Counted from the stretch's first letter, positions 32,388 through 41,190 are shown. The stretch is 64,000 nt of DNA from Actinoplanes lobatus (GCF_014205215.1 NZ_JACHNC010000001.1:6692501-6756500); one strand, 5' to 3'. Made by a program: numbers and translations. The notes: generated by a model from the letters alone, not told the origin.

Positions 32388-33829
32388 GACTGGGCCCGCC
32401 GGGCGATCAGCTGGTACGACCGGGCCAGCACCCGGCCGGCCTCCGCCTCGGCGGGCAGCAGGGCGAACGCGGCCTGGGACTGCGCGGCGGCGGCCCGGCG
32501 GCGCGCCTCGCCCGCGATGTCGCCGGCGGCCGCTGTCTCGGCCAGCCCGAGCCTGGCGGGATCGGACGAGTCCGCGGCGACCTGCTCCAACTCCACCCGC
32601 AACGGCGAGGTCGGCTCCTCGGCGACCAGATTGCGCAGGGCACGCAGCTCGCGGACCGGATGCAGGGCGGGATCCAGCCGAGCCTGTTCGATCAGAGCGA
32701 GCACAGCGCCGGTATCCGCTTGCGGGGCGTCCGCGGCGCGGGTCAGCAGCGTCATCGCCCGCATGGCTTTCAGCGCGTGCGCGCGGCACAGCAGGCTGCG
32801 TCCAAGCAGGTCCTCGACCCGGCCGAGCCCGGACACGGTCTCCAGCCAGTTCACGAGCTGGTGGGCGCCGGCGGCGCAGTGGTGCCGTCCCTCGTGCACC
32901 CCGTGGACGCCCAGCGCGGCGTAGAGCCGTTCCAGCGCGGTGACGTCGATCCCGTCGGGCAGCGGCAGCCGATGGCGCAGCCGCAGCCGCTGCTCCGGCA
33001 CGCCGCTGGTGGCCGCGAGGACCCGGGCGTCCCCTTCGCGGATCAGGCCCGTGCGGGCGGTCTCGGCGAGCAGGCCGGCGGCCGCGACGACCGCCGAAAC
33101 GTCCGCGGCACGTGCGCCGGCGAGCCGGGCGGCCGACGCGTCAGCCGCCGCGAACGGGTCGGTGCCACCGTCGCCGAACAGGTCGGCCTGCGACAGCACC
33201 CCGATCGCGTTGACGGCGCTGGCGCCCAGCTCACCGGTGGCGCTGCGGAACTGGCGGAGGAACTCGACCTCGTCCTGCCGTTCCGCCTCACGGAACACGA
33301 AGAGCACGGCATCCGCCTCGCCCGCGGCATACCGGGACGCGGTTTCGGACCCGTCCGGGGAGACGCCGAGCACCGCCTTGCGGGTGGCATCCTCGTTCTC
33401 GCCGGTCAGGGTGGCCAGGCCGGGTGTGTCGATGAGGGTCTTCTCGCGCAGCGCGGCGGCCTGGAGGTGGACGACGATCCGGGCGACGTCCTCGGCCGGA
33501 ATCCCGAGTGTCTCCGGCAGCCGCCCGTCGTGCAGCGGCAGGTCACGCCGGGTGCCGTCGTGCAGGTGGAGTTCGGCGCGTTCGGGGGCGCCGTAGCGGT
33601 ACCAGGTGACCGTCCGAGTGCACTCGCCCGCCGCCGTCGGTGCGATGCGGCGCCCGACGAGCGCGTTGACCAGTGTCGACTTGCCGGCCTTGACCCGTCC
33701 GACGACGGCCAGCCGCAGCGGCTCGCCCACGGTGTCGCGGATGGAGGCGGCCGTCTGCCGGCCCGCCTCGTCGAGCAGCGGGGCGACCTCGTCGCACAGC
33801 CGTGCGATCCGCGCCGGGACGGGATGCAT
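32384..33829 (-). CDS. iniC: IniC-like dynamin-family GTPase
   Basis: 481 aa from ATG 33829, overlapping the Hsp70 stop by one base (TGATG). The G1 loop is LAVVGRVKAGKSTLVNALVG (44-52 for the loop), the G2/G3 region APTAAGECTRTVTWYRYG and LIDTPGLATL (134-137), and G4 LSQAD (213-216). The stretch EPLRLAVVGRVKAGKSTLVN and the following RTVTWYRYG match mycobacterial IniC closely as I remember it, as does the length (about 490 aa). The C-terminal half is helical and ends ARSYQLIARRAQS. Dynamin-like proteins remodel membranes; in mycobacteria the Ini proteins respond to isoniazid and other wall stress. Confidence 0.9.
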   Translation of the reverse strand: MHPVPARIARLCDEVAPLLDEAGRQTAASIRDTVGEPLRLAVVGRVKAGKSTLVNALVGRRIAPTAAGECTRTVTWYRYGAPERAELHLHDGTRRDLPLHDGRLPETLGIPAEDVARIVVHLQAAALREKTLIDTPGLATLTGENEDATRKAVLGVSPDGSETASRYAAGEADAVLFVFREAERQDEVEFLRQFRSATGELGASAVNAIGVLSQADLFGDGGTDPFAAADASAARLAGARAADVSAVVAAAGLLAETARTGLIREGDARVLAATSGVPEQRLRLRHRLPLPDGIDVTALERLYAALGVHGVHEGRHHCAAGAHQLVNWLETVSGLGRVEDLLGRSLLCRAHALKAMRAMTLLTRAADAPQADTGAVLALIEQARLDPALHPVRELRALRNLVAEEPTSPLRVELEQVAADSSDPARLGLAETAAAGDIAGEARRRAAAAQSQAAFALLPAEAEAGRVLARSYQLIARRAQS

Positions 33830-36063
33830 CAGGGCCTGCCCAGGTGGGTGCGGATCAGGTTCGCCACCTCGGTGATCTGGTCGGTGCGCAGCTCCACGTC
33901 CGCGCCGGGTGGCGGGCAGTCGGCCCCGGGCCGGTAGGTGGTGCCGATGACGATCCGTCGCTGCACGTTGCCCCAGTCCACCCTGATCCGTACGCCGGTG
34001 ACCACGTCCGGGGTGAGGATCACCGGTACGCCGTTCCAGCCGATCCTGCCGTTGGTCAAGTCGAGCAGCGGGCCGTCGATGGGGATCACCACGGCGGGCG
34101 GCCTGGCCCCGGCCGCGGGGTAGAAGAGCAGGTGGCTGGGCCAGCCGGCCATCCCCACGCCCATCACAGACACCTGGTGGGTGTGCTTCGGCGGCGCACC
34201 GAGACAGGTGCGGATCAGCTGGGTCACATCCGGCCGCCGGGCGGTGACCGCGGCCAGCCCGCCGCCGGCGGGAGACGCGTAAAGGCCGGCGAGGTCGTGC
34301 AGGTACGCCTGCTGCTGCGGCGTGGGATGCGCGGGGCGACGAATCGGAGGTAGCGACGGCGCGGCGGCCTCGGCCGGTTCGACGGCGGCCGACAGCCAGA
34401 TCCGGTCGGGTTCGGGCGGGTCACCGTGGGTGAACGCGTCCAGGTAGTGGTTGCCGGGCGCCCAGGTGGACCAGTCCGGCCGCCGGAGGATCTCCTGCCG
34501 CTCCGCCTCGGTGGCGGTGCACCAGGTCCGCATGACACGGACCGCCCAGACGTCGCCGGGTCCGTGCTCGTCGTTCCAGCGCTGGCGGACCGTTGGCCTC
34601 CATTGGCCGACGAGCCACTGCGGCGAGTCCCCGAAGAAGACCTTGATCGGCAGTGGCACACCGGACGCCGGCGGCTGCGGGATTTCCAGACCCGCGTTGT
34701 CACGGCGCATCCGGGCGATCAGGTCCGGGTCGGCGATCACCCGTTCGATCAGACCGGGTACGCACATCAGCGCGGCCAGGATCACCAGGTCGTCGACGAG
34801 CGCCGGGCCCTGTGGGGTGCCCGCCAGCGCGGCCGCCAGCGCCGGGTTGACCTGGAGAACCCGCTGCGCCGCCGCGCTCAGATCGGCCGCGGGTACGGTC
34901 GGCGGCGGGTTCGTGACGACGGTGGGCACGGCCGTCGCCGTCTCGGCCGTCCGGGGCGCCGCCGGCGCGGGCACGGTGGCCGCGGCTACCGCGACGGCAT
35001 GGTGTGCCCCCAGCGCCACGACGAGTTTCGGGTCCTCGAGCGTGGCCGGTGGACGGCCCAGCAGCGCGGTCAGGTCCCGCTGGACCGCACGCAGGTGTGC
35101 CGAGCCGCCGGTGAGGTAGAGCGCGTGCAGGTCCCCGGCAACCAGACCGGCCTGCGCCAGGGTCTGTGCGGTCAGCTCGGTGGCGCGCCGGACCTGAGGT
35201 GCGACCAGCTCGTCGAACTCGGCCGCGGTGATCGTCACCACCTCTTCGGCGTCGCCGGCCACGACCGGGATGCTGGCGTGCTCGTGCTCGCTCAGCTCGT
35301 GTTTGGCCTCGCGGACGTCGTTGCGCAACGCCAGCAGCGCCCTGGCGTTGGCCGGGTCGCGTACCGCGCTCACCAGGTCGCCGCGGTCCCGCTCCTGCAA
35401 CCGGGCCAGCACGGCCGTCAGCAACAGATGATCGAAGACGTCGCCGCCCAGCGGGTCGGCGCCGGCCGACGCGAGCACCCGCATCCCGGAGTCGCCGCCG
35501 TCGGCGCGCAGCAGGGCCACGTCGCAGGTGCCGCCGCCGAAGTCGAAGACCGCGACCGTGCTGCCGTCCGGCGGTGGCGTCGTGTTCGCGTAGTGCGCGA
35601 CGGCCGCGACCGGCTCCGGCACCAGGCGCAGGATCTCCTCGGGGAAGCCCGCCTCGACCGCCGCGGCCCGCAGCACCCGCCGGCGCGGTTCCGCCCAGTC
35701 CTGTGGGTGGGTGAGCAGTACCGCGTCCGGCCGGTCGTCGCCGCCGACCCGGGCGGCCCGGACGGCGACGACGCGCAGGACGGCGGCGACCAGCGTCACC
35801 ACCGGGATGTCGCGGCCGCCCAGCAGGACGGTGTCCTGCCCGATCAGGCGTTTCGGTGAGCGCTCGAACCCGTCCGGGTGCAGCCGCGCCGAGCGGACGG
35901 CGGCGGTGCCGACCTGGATGTCCTGCGGGGTGGCCAGCACCGCGGACGGCATCTGTTCCGCCGAGTCCGACAGCCGGACAGCCGTCGGCGGCGCGTCGCC
36001 GCGCCGGTAGGCGGCCGCGGTGTTGGAGGTGCCGAAGTCGATCGACAGGGACCAGCCGGGCAA
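33829..36063 (-). CDS. Hsp70-like ATPase with unusual C-terminal region
   Basis: 744 aa if TTG 36063 is the start, two nt after the preceding stop with GGAG upstream; a start at 36126 would overlap the previous gene by 62 nt. Residues 1-370 form the actin/Hsp70 ATPase fold: LSIDFGTSNTAAAY (phosphate 1), VFDFGGGTCDVALL (174-181, phosphate 2), ALYLTGGSAHLRAVQ (adenosine loop). The canonical DnaK substrate-binding domain is absent. Instead there is a Pro/Ala/Thr-rich linker (370-410), a helical block (AAQRVLQVNPALAAALAGTP) and a unique 300-residue region with Trp-rich stretches (FFGDSPQWLVGQWRPTVRQR). It probably acts on the neighbouring GTPases or peptidase. Confidence 0.88.
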   Translation of the reverse strand: MPGWSLSIDFGTSNTAAAYRRGDAPPTAVRLSDSAEQMPSAVLATPQDIQVGTAAVRSARLHPDGFERSPKRLIGQDTVLLGGRDIPVVTLVAAVLRVVAVRAARVGGDDRPDAVLLTHPQDWAEPRRRVLRAAAVEAGFPEEILRLVPEPVAAVAHYANTTPPPDGSTVAVFDFGGGTCDVALLRADGGDSGMRVLASAGADPLGGDVFDHLLLTAVLARLQERDRGDLVSAVRDPANARALLALRNDVREAKHELSEHEHASIPVVAGDAEEVVTITAAEFDELVAPQVRRATELTAQTLAQAGLVAGDLHALYLTGGSAHLRAVQRDLTALLGRPPATLEDPKLVVALGAHHAVAVAAATVPAPAAPRTAETATAVPTVVTNPPPTVPAADLSAAAQRVLQVNPALAAALAGTPQGPALVDDLVILAALMCVPGLIERVIADPDLIARMRRDNAGLEIPQPPASGVPLPIKVFFGDSPQWLVGQWRPTVRQRWNDEHGPGDVWAVRVMRTWCTATEAERQEILRRPDWSTWAPGNHYLDAFTHGDPPEPDRIWLSAAVEPAEAAAPSLPPIRRPAHPTPQQQAYLHDLAGLYASPAGGGLAAVTARRPDVTQLIRTCLGAPPKHTHQVSVMGVGMAGWPSHLLFYPAAGARPPAVVIPIDGPLLDLTNGRIGWNGVPVILTPDVVTGVRIRVDWGNVQRRIVIGTTYRPGADCPPPGADVELRTDQITEVANLIRTHLGRP

Positions 36064-36064
36064 G

Positions 36065-36364
36065 TCAGTATGTCTCCGGTTCAGGCCCTGGCAGCCAGGG
36101 GTCGGGTGAGGGTGGCTGCGCGACATCGTGATCTTCGATCACGTCCTCGGTCAACTGCCCGGACGGGTCGAGCCACCAGTCCGTGTCGTCAGCGGCCACG
36201 TCCACCGAGGTGACGAAGTCCGGCTGGTCGGGCACCAGATCCGCGGATTCGATCCGCTCCGCGTCCGGGTCGAGCGCCCGCGCCAGCGCCGCGGACCACA
36301 CCGCCCGCGGGGGTGCCGGCGGCTCACCGAGCACCCCCTCTTCCGGCTCCAGCGGATCAGTCAC
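36065..36364 (-). CDS. Small acidic hypothetical protein of the IniA/IniC-like operon
   Basis: 99 aa from GTG 36364, overlapping the peptidase stop by 4 nt (GTGA). It is very acidic (EPEEGVLGEPPAPP, DTDWWLDPSGQLTEDVIEDH) with a short basic helix (WSAALARALDPDAER), and ends PWLPGPEPETY. No domain is recognised. Its position between the peptidase and the Hsp70 gene, with coupled translation on both sides, argues that it is a real component, perhaps an adaptor or a peptidase substrate. Confidence 0.75.
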   Translation of the reverse strand: MTDPLEPEEGVLGEPPAPPRAVWSAALARALDPDAERIESADLVPDQPDFVTSVDVAADDTDWWLDPSGQLTEDVIEDHDVAQPPSPDPWLPGPEPETY

Positions 36365-37203
36365 AGCCGGCGCCCCAGCAGTGCCCGGCCCACGAGCAGA
36401 ACCGGCAGGACCACGTACGGCCGCTCGACGAGCCACGACACGACGTCCGGGAGCCGGCCCGAAGCCGGAAGCGGCGCCGGCTCCGCGCCGGGCACCTGAA
36501 CGGGCGGAACGTCGCAGACGAGGGCCGCGTTACCGGAATCCGCCCAGGCGTCGGCGAGGACATCCAGCGGAACCTCCATCCGGTTGCCGTCGCCGGTTCC
36601 GGGGTCGGAGAGGATCGCCACCCCGCGGTCGACGTCGATGCCGGTCAGGACGACGGCGTGATCGGCGCCGGCCTCGTCCTCCCGGGCGTACCAGATCTCG
36701 TCGCCGTCGACCGCCAGCATCACCCGCCGGCCCTCCGCGAGGTAGCCCGCCAGAGCCTCGACCCCGATGCCGATCTGGATCTCGGCCGGTACGCCCGCAT
36801 CCTCCAGCAGCGCGTGTGCGCCCTCGATGCCCATACCGGGCACCCCGTCCGCCCCGACCTCGAACAGGTGAAGCTCATTGGCGCGAGCCACGAACGCGGA
36901 TTCGTCCGCATGATGTACGCCGGTGTACTCCGACACGATCTGCGCGATGCTGGCCGGCACGCAGTAGCCGTTGGCGGACTGCTCGAACCAGTGCTCGGCG
37001 TCCCCGTCCGGATCGCCGACGAGGCTGCCGTCCACCACCCAGCCGGCACCGTCGGCGGGTGACGCACCGGCGAACGGCGCCGCGCCGACTGCCACGTCGT
37101 CGTACTGCTCCCCGGACAGGTCGGGCAGCAGCCGTACCTCGTCGATGTCATCGTCGGGCGGGGACGGCAGCAGCGTGTCCGTCCAGCTGTGATCGTCGGT
37201 CAT
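36361..37203 (-). CDS. C39-like cysteine peptidase with C-terminal membrane segment
   Basis: 280 aa from ATG 37203, overlapping the stop of the IniA-like gene (ATGA). The papain-like triad of peptidase_C39-like proteins is visible: Gln75 and Cys81 in EQSANGYCVPASIAQIV, His182 in GADHAVVLTGID, and Asp200 in VAILSDPGTGDG. The first 70 residues are acidic and probably disordered. The end, YVVLPVLLVGRALLGRRL, is a single tail-anchor-like membrane helix. It would face the cytoplasm if tail-anchored. The substrate is unknown; C39-like domains commonly trim small peptides, and the operon begins with one. Confidence 0.86.
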   Translation of the reverse strand: MTDDHSWTDTLLPSPPDDDIDEVRLLPDLSGEQYDDVAVGAAPFAGASPADGAGWVVDGSLVGDPDGDAEHWFEQSANGYCVPASIAQIVSEYTGVHHADESAFVARANELHLFEVGADGVPGMGIEGAHALLEDAGVPAEIQIGIGVEALAGYLAEGRRVMLAVDGDEIWYAREDEAGADHAVVLTGIDVDRGVAILSDPGTGDGNRMEVPLDVLADAWADSGNAALVCDVPPVQVPGAEPAPLPASGRLPDVVSWLVERPYVVLPVLLVGRALLGRRL

Positions 37204-39074
37204 CGGTCCACTCCCTGCGTGTTCTCCGGTCGTCGCGAGTCTGATGCGCCGAATCCCGCCGATGTTCCCGGCGCCGCCAGCGAATCGAGTTCGCGTTCGA
37301 CGAGGTCCCGTTGGTCGGCCACGGCCTCGAGGTCACGATCCAGCGCGGCCAGGCGGTTACTGCGGTCGGTGGCCGAAGCCCCAGCCGCGTTCTCGGCATC
37401 GGCCACGATCACCTCGATCCGCGCGATCTCCGCCTCCAGGTGGTCCTCGACGGCGATCATCAGCTCCGGGCGGCACTCGCGGATCGCGGAGTCCACCGCG
37501 GCGATGAGGTCGCCGCGCAGCGCCGTGACGGACTCGGTGAGGGCGATGTCGAGCTTCTGCCGGCCGACGCGCAGCTTGCGGGCGCCCAGGGTCAGCAGGA
37601 ACCAGGCGCCCCCGAACACCAGGCCCACCGGCCCGCCCATCGCGGACGTCCCCGCCAGCCCGAACTTGCCGGCCATACCCGCTCCCATGAGCGCCGAGTT
37701 GGCCAGAGCCGGATCGAACCCGCCCCCACGCGGGTCCAGCTTCCGGCGGCCGGGGGTCAGGACGACCTCGATCCCGGCGGTCACCGGTTGCAGCGCCGCG
37801 ACCGCGGCGTCGACGCTGCCGAACAGCTCCGCGGCGGCCGCCAGCAGGTCGTTGCGCAACCGGTCGGCGACGTGTGCCGCGATCAGGAGGAACTCGCTGT
37901 TCAGCTCCGCGAGCACGGCGGCGGCACCGTCCTCGGTGACACCGCTCCACTCCCGGCTGATCCGCAGCCGCCAGCGGTCGCGCAGCTCGTCGACGAGCCG
38001 GGTGATGTCGCGGGCGGCCGACTGACGTACCCTGCCCAGGTCGCGTTCCAGGTCGAGGCGCCATCGGCGTTTGCGGGCCTGCAGCCGCTCCAGCGCCGCG
38101 CGTTCGGCGTGGACCGGATCGTCGTTCCCGGGCATCGCGGTGAGAGCGCGGCGGTGACCGTCCAGCTGCCCGGTGAGCCGGTGCAGCCCGGAGAGAGCGG
38201 TGCGCAGCACGTTGGCCAGCCCGATCGCGTGGGCATCCGACTCCCGACCGCGGAGCACCTCGGCCAGCGCCGCGATGTTCGACTCCTGCTCCAGCAGCGG
38301 CTGGATCTCCGGGTCCTCGACCTCGCGTGACTCGGCCGCCAGCGTCGCCGAGACGGCGAGCATCGGCGCGTCGGCGAACCGGGGGGCGTGCCGGCGCAGC
38401 AGCTCCTGGTTCGCCGCCACGATCTGCCGCCCCGAGTCGGCGTAGCGGTCGGCCTTGGTGACCGCGAACACCACCGTCTCCACCTGCTCGGCCGCCTCCG
38501 CCAGGAACCGTAGCTCCGGAGCGGTGAGAACCTGCCCGGCGTCGGTGACCATGAGAAGCACACCCGCGCGTGCGGCCTCCCACCGGGCGAGGCGGCTGTG
38601 CGCCGACTCGATGCCGCCGACGCCCGGGGTGTCCACCAGCGTGATGCCCGGCAGCCAGCGGCTGACCGCCGCCACCTCGGCATGGCCGGCCGCATCGGGT
38701 GAGTCGCCGGGGCCGGCACCCAGAAACGCCACGGCGTCCTCGCGCGGCACCTGCCGCCGCCCGTCCGGACCGATCAGCGCCCAGCCCTCGTCCGGCAGCT
38801 CCTGCGACGGCGGCACCACGTGCAGAAACGCCCCGGCCGGGACGTCTGCGCCGATCGGGGACACGTCGCGGCCGGTCAGCGCGTTGACCAGCGAGCTCTT
38901 GCCACGCTGCACCTCACCGACGACGACGATCACGAGCCGGTCGTTCGTCGCCGCGGCCAGTGCGGCGTCCAGGCGCGCCACATGGTCGTCCAGCCTGTGC
39001 TGTTTGAACAATTTGCGGGCGCCGACGATCGCCCCGTGCTGAATCCGGGTGACGGCGAGACGGGACGACGACAC
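37200..39074 (-). CDS. iniA: IniA-like dynamin-family GTPase
   Basis: 624 aa from GTG 39074, selected because AGGGAG lies 6 nt upstream and earlier starts run into the TPR gene. G1 VVVGEVQRGKSSLVNALTGR (loop 53-61), G3 ITLVDTPGVGGIESAHSRLA (148-151), G4 FAVTKADRYADSG (206-209). EESN-like text EQESNIAALAEVLRGRE and the length (mycobacterial IniA about 640 aa) support the IniA assignment. Around residues 475-510 there is a glycine/hydrophobic stretch (NSALMGAGMAGKFGLAGTSA, GPVGLVFGGAWFLLTLGARK), the membrane-inserting paddle of bacterial dynamins. A coiled coil occupies the last 120 residues. Confidence 0.88.
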   Translation of the reverse strand: MSSSRLAVTRIQHGAIVGARKLFKQHRLDDHVARLDAALAAATNDRLVIVVVGEVQRGKSSLVNALTGRDVSPIGADVPAGAFLHVVPPSQELPDEGWALIGPDGRRQVPREDAVAFLGAGPGDSPDAAGHAEVAAVSRWLPGITLVDTPGVGGIESAHSRLARWEAARAGVLLMVTDAGQVLTAPELRFLAEAAEQVETVVFAVTKADRYADSGRQIVAANQELLRRHAPRFADAPMLAVSATLAAESREVEDPEIQPLLEQESNIAALAEVLRGRESDAHAIGLANVLRTALSGLHRLTGQLDGHRRALTAMPGNDDPVHAERAALERLQARKRRWRLDLERDLGRVRQSAARDITRLVDELRDRWRLRISREWSGVTEDGAAAVLAELNSEFLLIAAHVADRLRNDLLAAAAELFGSVDAAVAALQPVTAGIEVVLTPGRRKLDPRGGGFDPALANSALMGAGMAGKFGLAGTSAMGGPVGLVFGGAWFLLTLGARKLRVGRQKLDIALTESVTALRGDLIAAVDSAIRECRPELMIAVEDHLEAEIARIEVIVADAENAAGASATDRSNRLAALDRDLEAVADQRDLVERELDSLAAPGTSAGFGASDSRRPENTQGVDR

Positions 39075-39166
39075 ACACGCTCCCTGACTGGTGGCGGAGA
39101 TGCTGGTCAGGCCCCGCAGTGGAAGGATGGTGCCACGAGCACCGCTCCCGATCGAAGCCGGATCCG

Positions 39167-40297
39167 TCAGCGGCCCGCCCACCGCACCCGCAGCCGGAAC
39201 CAGCACCGCCGCAGCAGAAAGTAGAACTCGGCGGCGAACCGGTTCCGCACCCGCAGCATCAGCAGCAGCAGCGGGACCGTCGTCAGAGGCGTCGCCACCG
39301 CCCGCAGCCCCGAGCCCGATCCCGGTGCGGGATCCACGACGATCAGCAACCCGCTCAGCGTGATCGCGGCCAACCGCAGCACCGCGAACGCGAATGTCAC
39401 CCGCCACAGATTACGGCGGATCAGCGTACGGGTCGCCGCTGCCAGCCGGCGCCATCGCCACCGCAGGAACGCCGCGGCCGCGGCCACCCCGAGCAGCACC
39501 GGCGCCACGGCGAGCAGCGCGCCCGAGGTCCCGGCCACCTGCTCCCGGCAGGCGGCGGCCACGACGACCGCGACGACCAGCGGCACCGTCGCCGCGTCGG
39601 TCAGCAGCCACAGGGCCCGGCGGGCACCCGACGTGGCAGTGTGCAGCACGTCCGGGTCGTGCGGGGCCGCACGCAGGGTGTCGCCGAGCAGCGCCGACGA
39701 ACGCAGCGCCCGGCCCCGGTCGGCATCGACGGCGCCCAGCCGGTGCAACGTGTCGGCGTTCTCCGGATCCAGCGCCAGGGCCGTACGGTAGGCCTGCCGG
39801 GCCCGCCGGAAGTCGGCCATCCGCCGTAACGCATCGCCCGCCACCAGATGCGCGATCGGCTCCTGCGGCGCCAGCCGCCGGGCGCGGTCCGCGGCCGCCC
39901 CCGCCGCCACGATCCGGGCTGTCCCACCGGCCGCGAGCAGCGCCTGCGCCAGCGTGACGTCGTTGCGGAAGTCGTGCGGGTCGAGCCGCCGCGCTTCGGT
40001 GGCGGCGTCGAGGGCCGCGCCGGTGCGGCGCAGCTCCAGCAGCGCCATGGCCCGCTGGCGGTGGACGATGGGATCGGCCGGGACGAGCGCGGCCGCCTGC
40101 TCGGCGACGCTGAGCATCTCGTCGTGATGGCCGGCCTGGTGCAGGCAGTGGGCGAGCGCCCGCAAGGCCGCGACGTCGCCGGGGTCCTCGGCCAACAGCT
40201 GCCGCAACAGCGGCACGGCGGCGCTCGCCCGCCCGATCTGGGCCAGGTGCAGAGCCTGGCGGATCCGGTCGGCCGGTTCCGCGTGAGCACCCGTCAC
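39167..40297 (-). CDS. TPR protein with membrane segments
   Basis: 376 aa from GTG 40297, overlapping the stop of the 28-aa peptide gene (GTGA). Residues 10-210 are about five tetratricopeptide repeats (ASAAVPLLRQLLAEDPGDVA, ARQAYRTALALDPENADTLH). The C-terminal 150 residues hold several hydrophobic helices: LLTDAATVPLVVAVVVAAAC, SGALLAVAPVLLGVAAAAAF, VTFAFAVLRLAAITLSGLLI and a final basic tail. It is therefore a membrane-bound scaffold with cytoplasmic TPRs, likely to recruit the GTPases and Hsp70 encoded downstream. A 92-bp gap separates it from the IniA-like gene. Confidence 0.85.
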   Translation of the reverse strand: MTGAHAEPADRIRQALHLAQIGRASAAVPLLRQLLAEDPGDVAALRALAHCLHQAGHHDEMLSVAEQAAALVPADPIVHRQRAMALLELRRTGAALDAATEARRLDPHDFRNDVTLAQALLAAGGTARIVAAGAAADRARRLAPQEPIAHLVAGDALRRMADFRRARQAYRTALALDPENADTLHRLGAVDADRGRALRSSALLGDTLRAAPHDPDVLHTATSGARRALWLLTDAATVPLVVAVVVAAACREQVAGTSGALLAVAPVLLGVAAAAAFLRWRWRRLAAATRTLIRRNLWRVTFAFAVLRLAAITLSGLLIVVDPAPGSGSGLRAVATPLTTVPLLLLMLRVRNRFAAEFYFLLRRCWFRLRVRWAGR

Positions 40298-40380
40298 CAC
40301 TGTGCGGCCTTCATGCCGTACGCGACCGGGCCGGCCTCGATCTCCGCGGCCGGGCTGGAAATCCGAGCGTCCTCAGTCAT
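40294..40380 (-). CDS. 28-aa peptide gene at the head of the IniA/IniC-like operon
   Basis: ATG 40380 to TGA 40294-40296. The product starts MTEDARISSPAAEIEAG and ends VAYGMKAAQW. Its stop overlaps the start of the TPR gene in the GTGA arrangement used throughout this operon, which supports translation. The ribosome-binding site is weak. The composition (acidic N-terminal half, amphipathic end, C-terminal Trp) is unlike a random frame in this GC-rich DNA. It may be a leader, a signalling peptide or a substrate of the co-encoded C39-like peptidase; all of these are inference. Confidence 0.55.
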   Translation of the reverse strand: MTEDARISSPAAEIEAGPVAYGMKAAQW

Positions 40381-40690
40381 GGTCGGCGCAGCCTACCCGG
40401 CGGCCGGTGCTGCACCGCCCCAGCCCGAGGATCGTTCCCGGAACCCCGCCAGCACATCGATCGCTTCCGCCCTGTCCGTCACGGCCACCACAACGACCAT
40501 CGATAGGCGCTGGACGCGCTCCATCCGTCCCGGGTGCCGCTGCGGCACAGCCCGTCAGATCGAAGATGGGCTCTACGATGCGCGGATAAGTAGCCGATGA
40601 GACTACGTCGCGCCACCCCCGGCACTACCCCAGCAGAGGCCCTGACCCGCTGGGGCGGCCGAGGTGTGAAGAAGTCTCTATCGAGAGTGC
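40381..40690. other. Upstream region of the IniA/IniC-like operon
   Basis: These 310 bp must contain the operon promoter. I see no convincing gene; short arginine-rich frames here look like chance. No clear -35/-10 pair or palindrome stands out. Confidence 0.45.
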
Positions 40691-41062
40691 CTAAATCACC
40701 GCAGCGAGAAACCCGATCACCGCTGTACCGCCGCAGGGGATCGCAATCAGCCCAAATACCCATCCGGATAGAACACCCATCGCGAGGTTCGGCGAGCTCG
40801 GTCGAAGACCAAAGCCAAGCGCCATGCAGACGACGAACAGCACAAGTTCGAGTGCTCCGGTCAGGTAGGCCGCCATGAACACCGAGTCGGGTACGACGTA
40901 AAAGGCGGTATACAGAAAAGGAGCGGCGGCGACAACATGGCCGGTTATTGCAGCAGCTAGTCCTGCGGCGGCCTGGTTGCGTAATCCCGATTGATCAGCG
41001 GTCACAGCGGTAAGAATGTCCGTGGCCTTATCGGCGGTCCAGTTGGCCCGGCAGGTTTTCAC
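40691..41062 (-). CDS. Small four-helix membrane protein
   Basis: 123 aa from GTG 41062 (GGGAAG upstream). After a soluble start (CRANWTADKATDILTAVTAD) there are four hydrophobic segments: AAAGLAAAITGHVVAAAPFL, VFMAAYLTGALELVLFVVCM, MGVLSGWVFGLIAIPC and TAVIGFLAAVI at the end. There is no known motif. The base composition is lower in GC than the operon beside it, like most genes of the following 10 kb. Confidence 0.7.
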   Translation of the reverse strand: MKTCRANWTADKATDILTAVTADQSGLRNQAAAGLAAAITGHVVAAAPFLYTAFYVVPDSVFMAAYLTGALELVLFVVCMALGFGLRPSSPNLAMGVLSGWVFGLIAIPCGGTAVIGFLAAVI

Positions 41063-41190
41063 GGAACTTCCCGACGCTGCTCACACGATCTCCACACGCG
41101 CTGGCTGGGCGGTCGCCTCTCGAGTAAAGTGCCGCAGCAGCGGACCGGCGCGCTGGCCGGCGTGTTGATCTGCCGAGATGAGTTCGTTGC

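Noticed and set aside
37357..38583. A second long minus-strand frame inside the IniA-like gene
   Set aside because: Same strand but different frame; arginine/alanine/glycine-rich and lacking GTPase motifs present in the real frame.
39075..39407. N-terminal extension of the IniA-like GTPase
   Set aside because: It overlaps the end of the TPR gene, is low-complexity, and GTG 39074 has a good ribos­ome-binding site.
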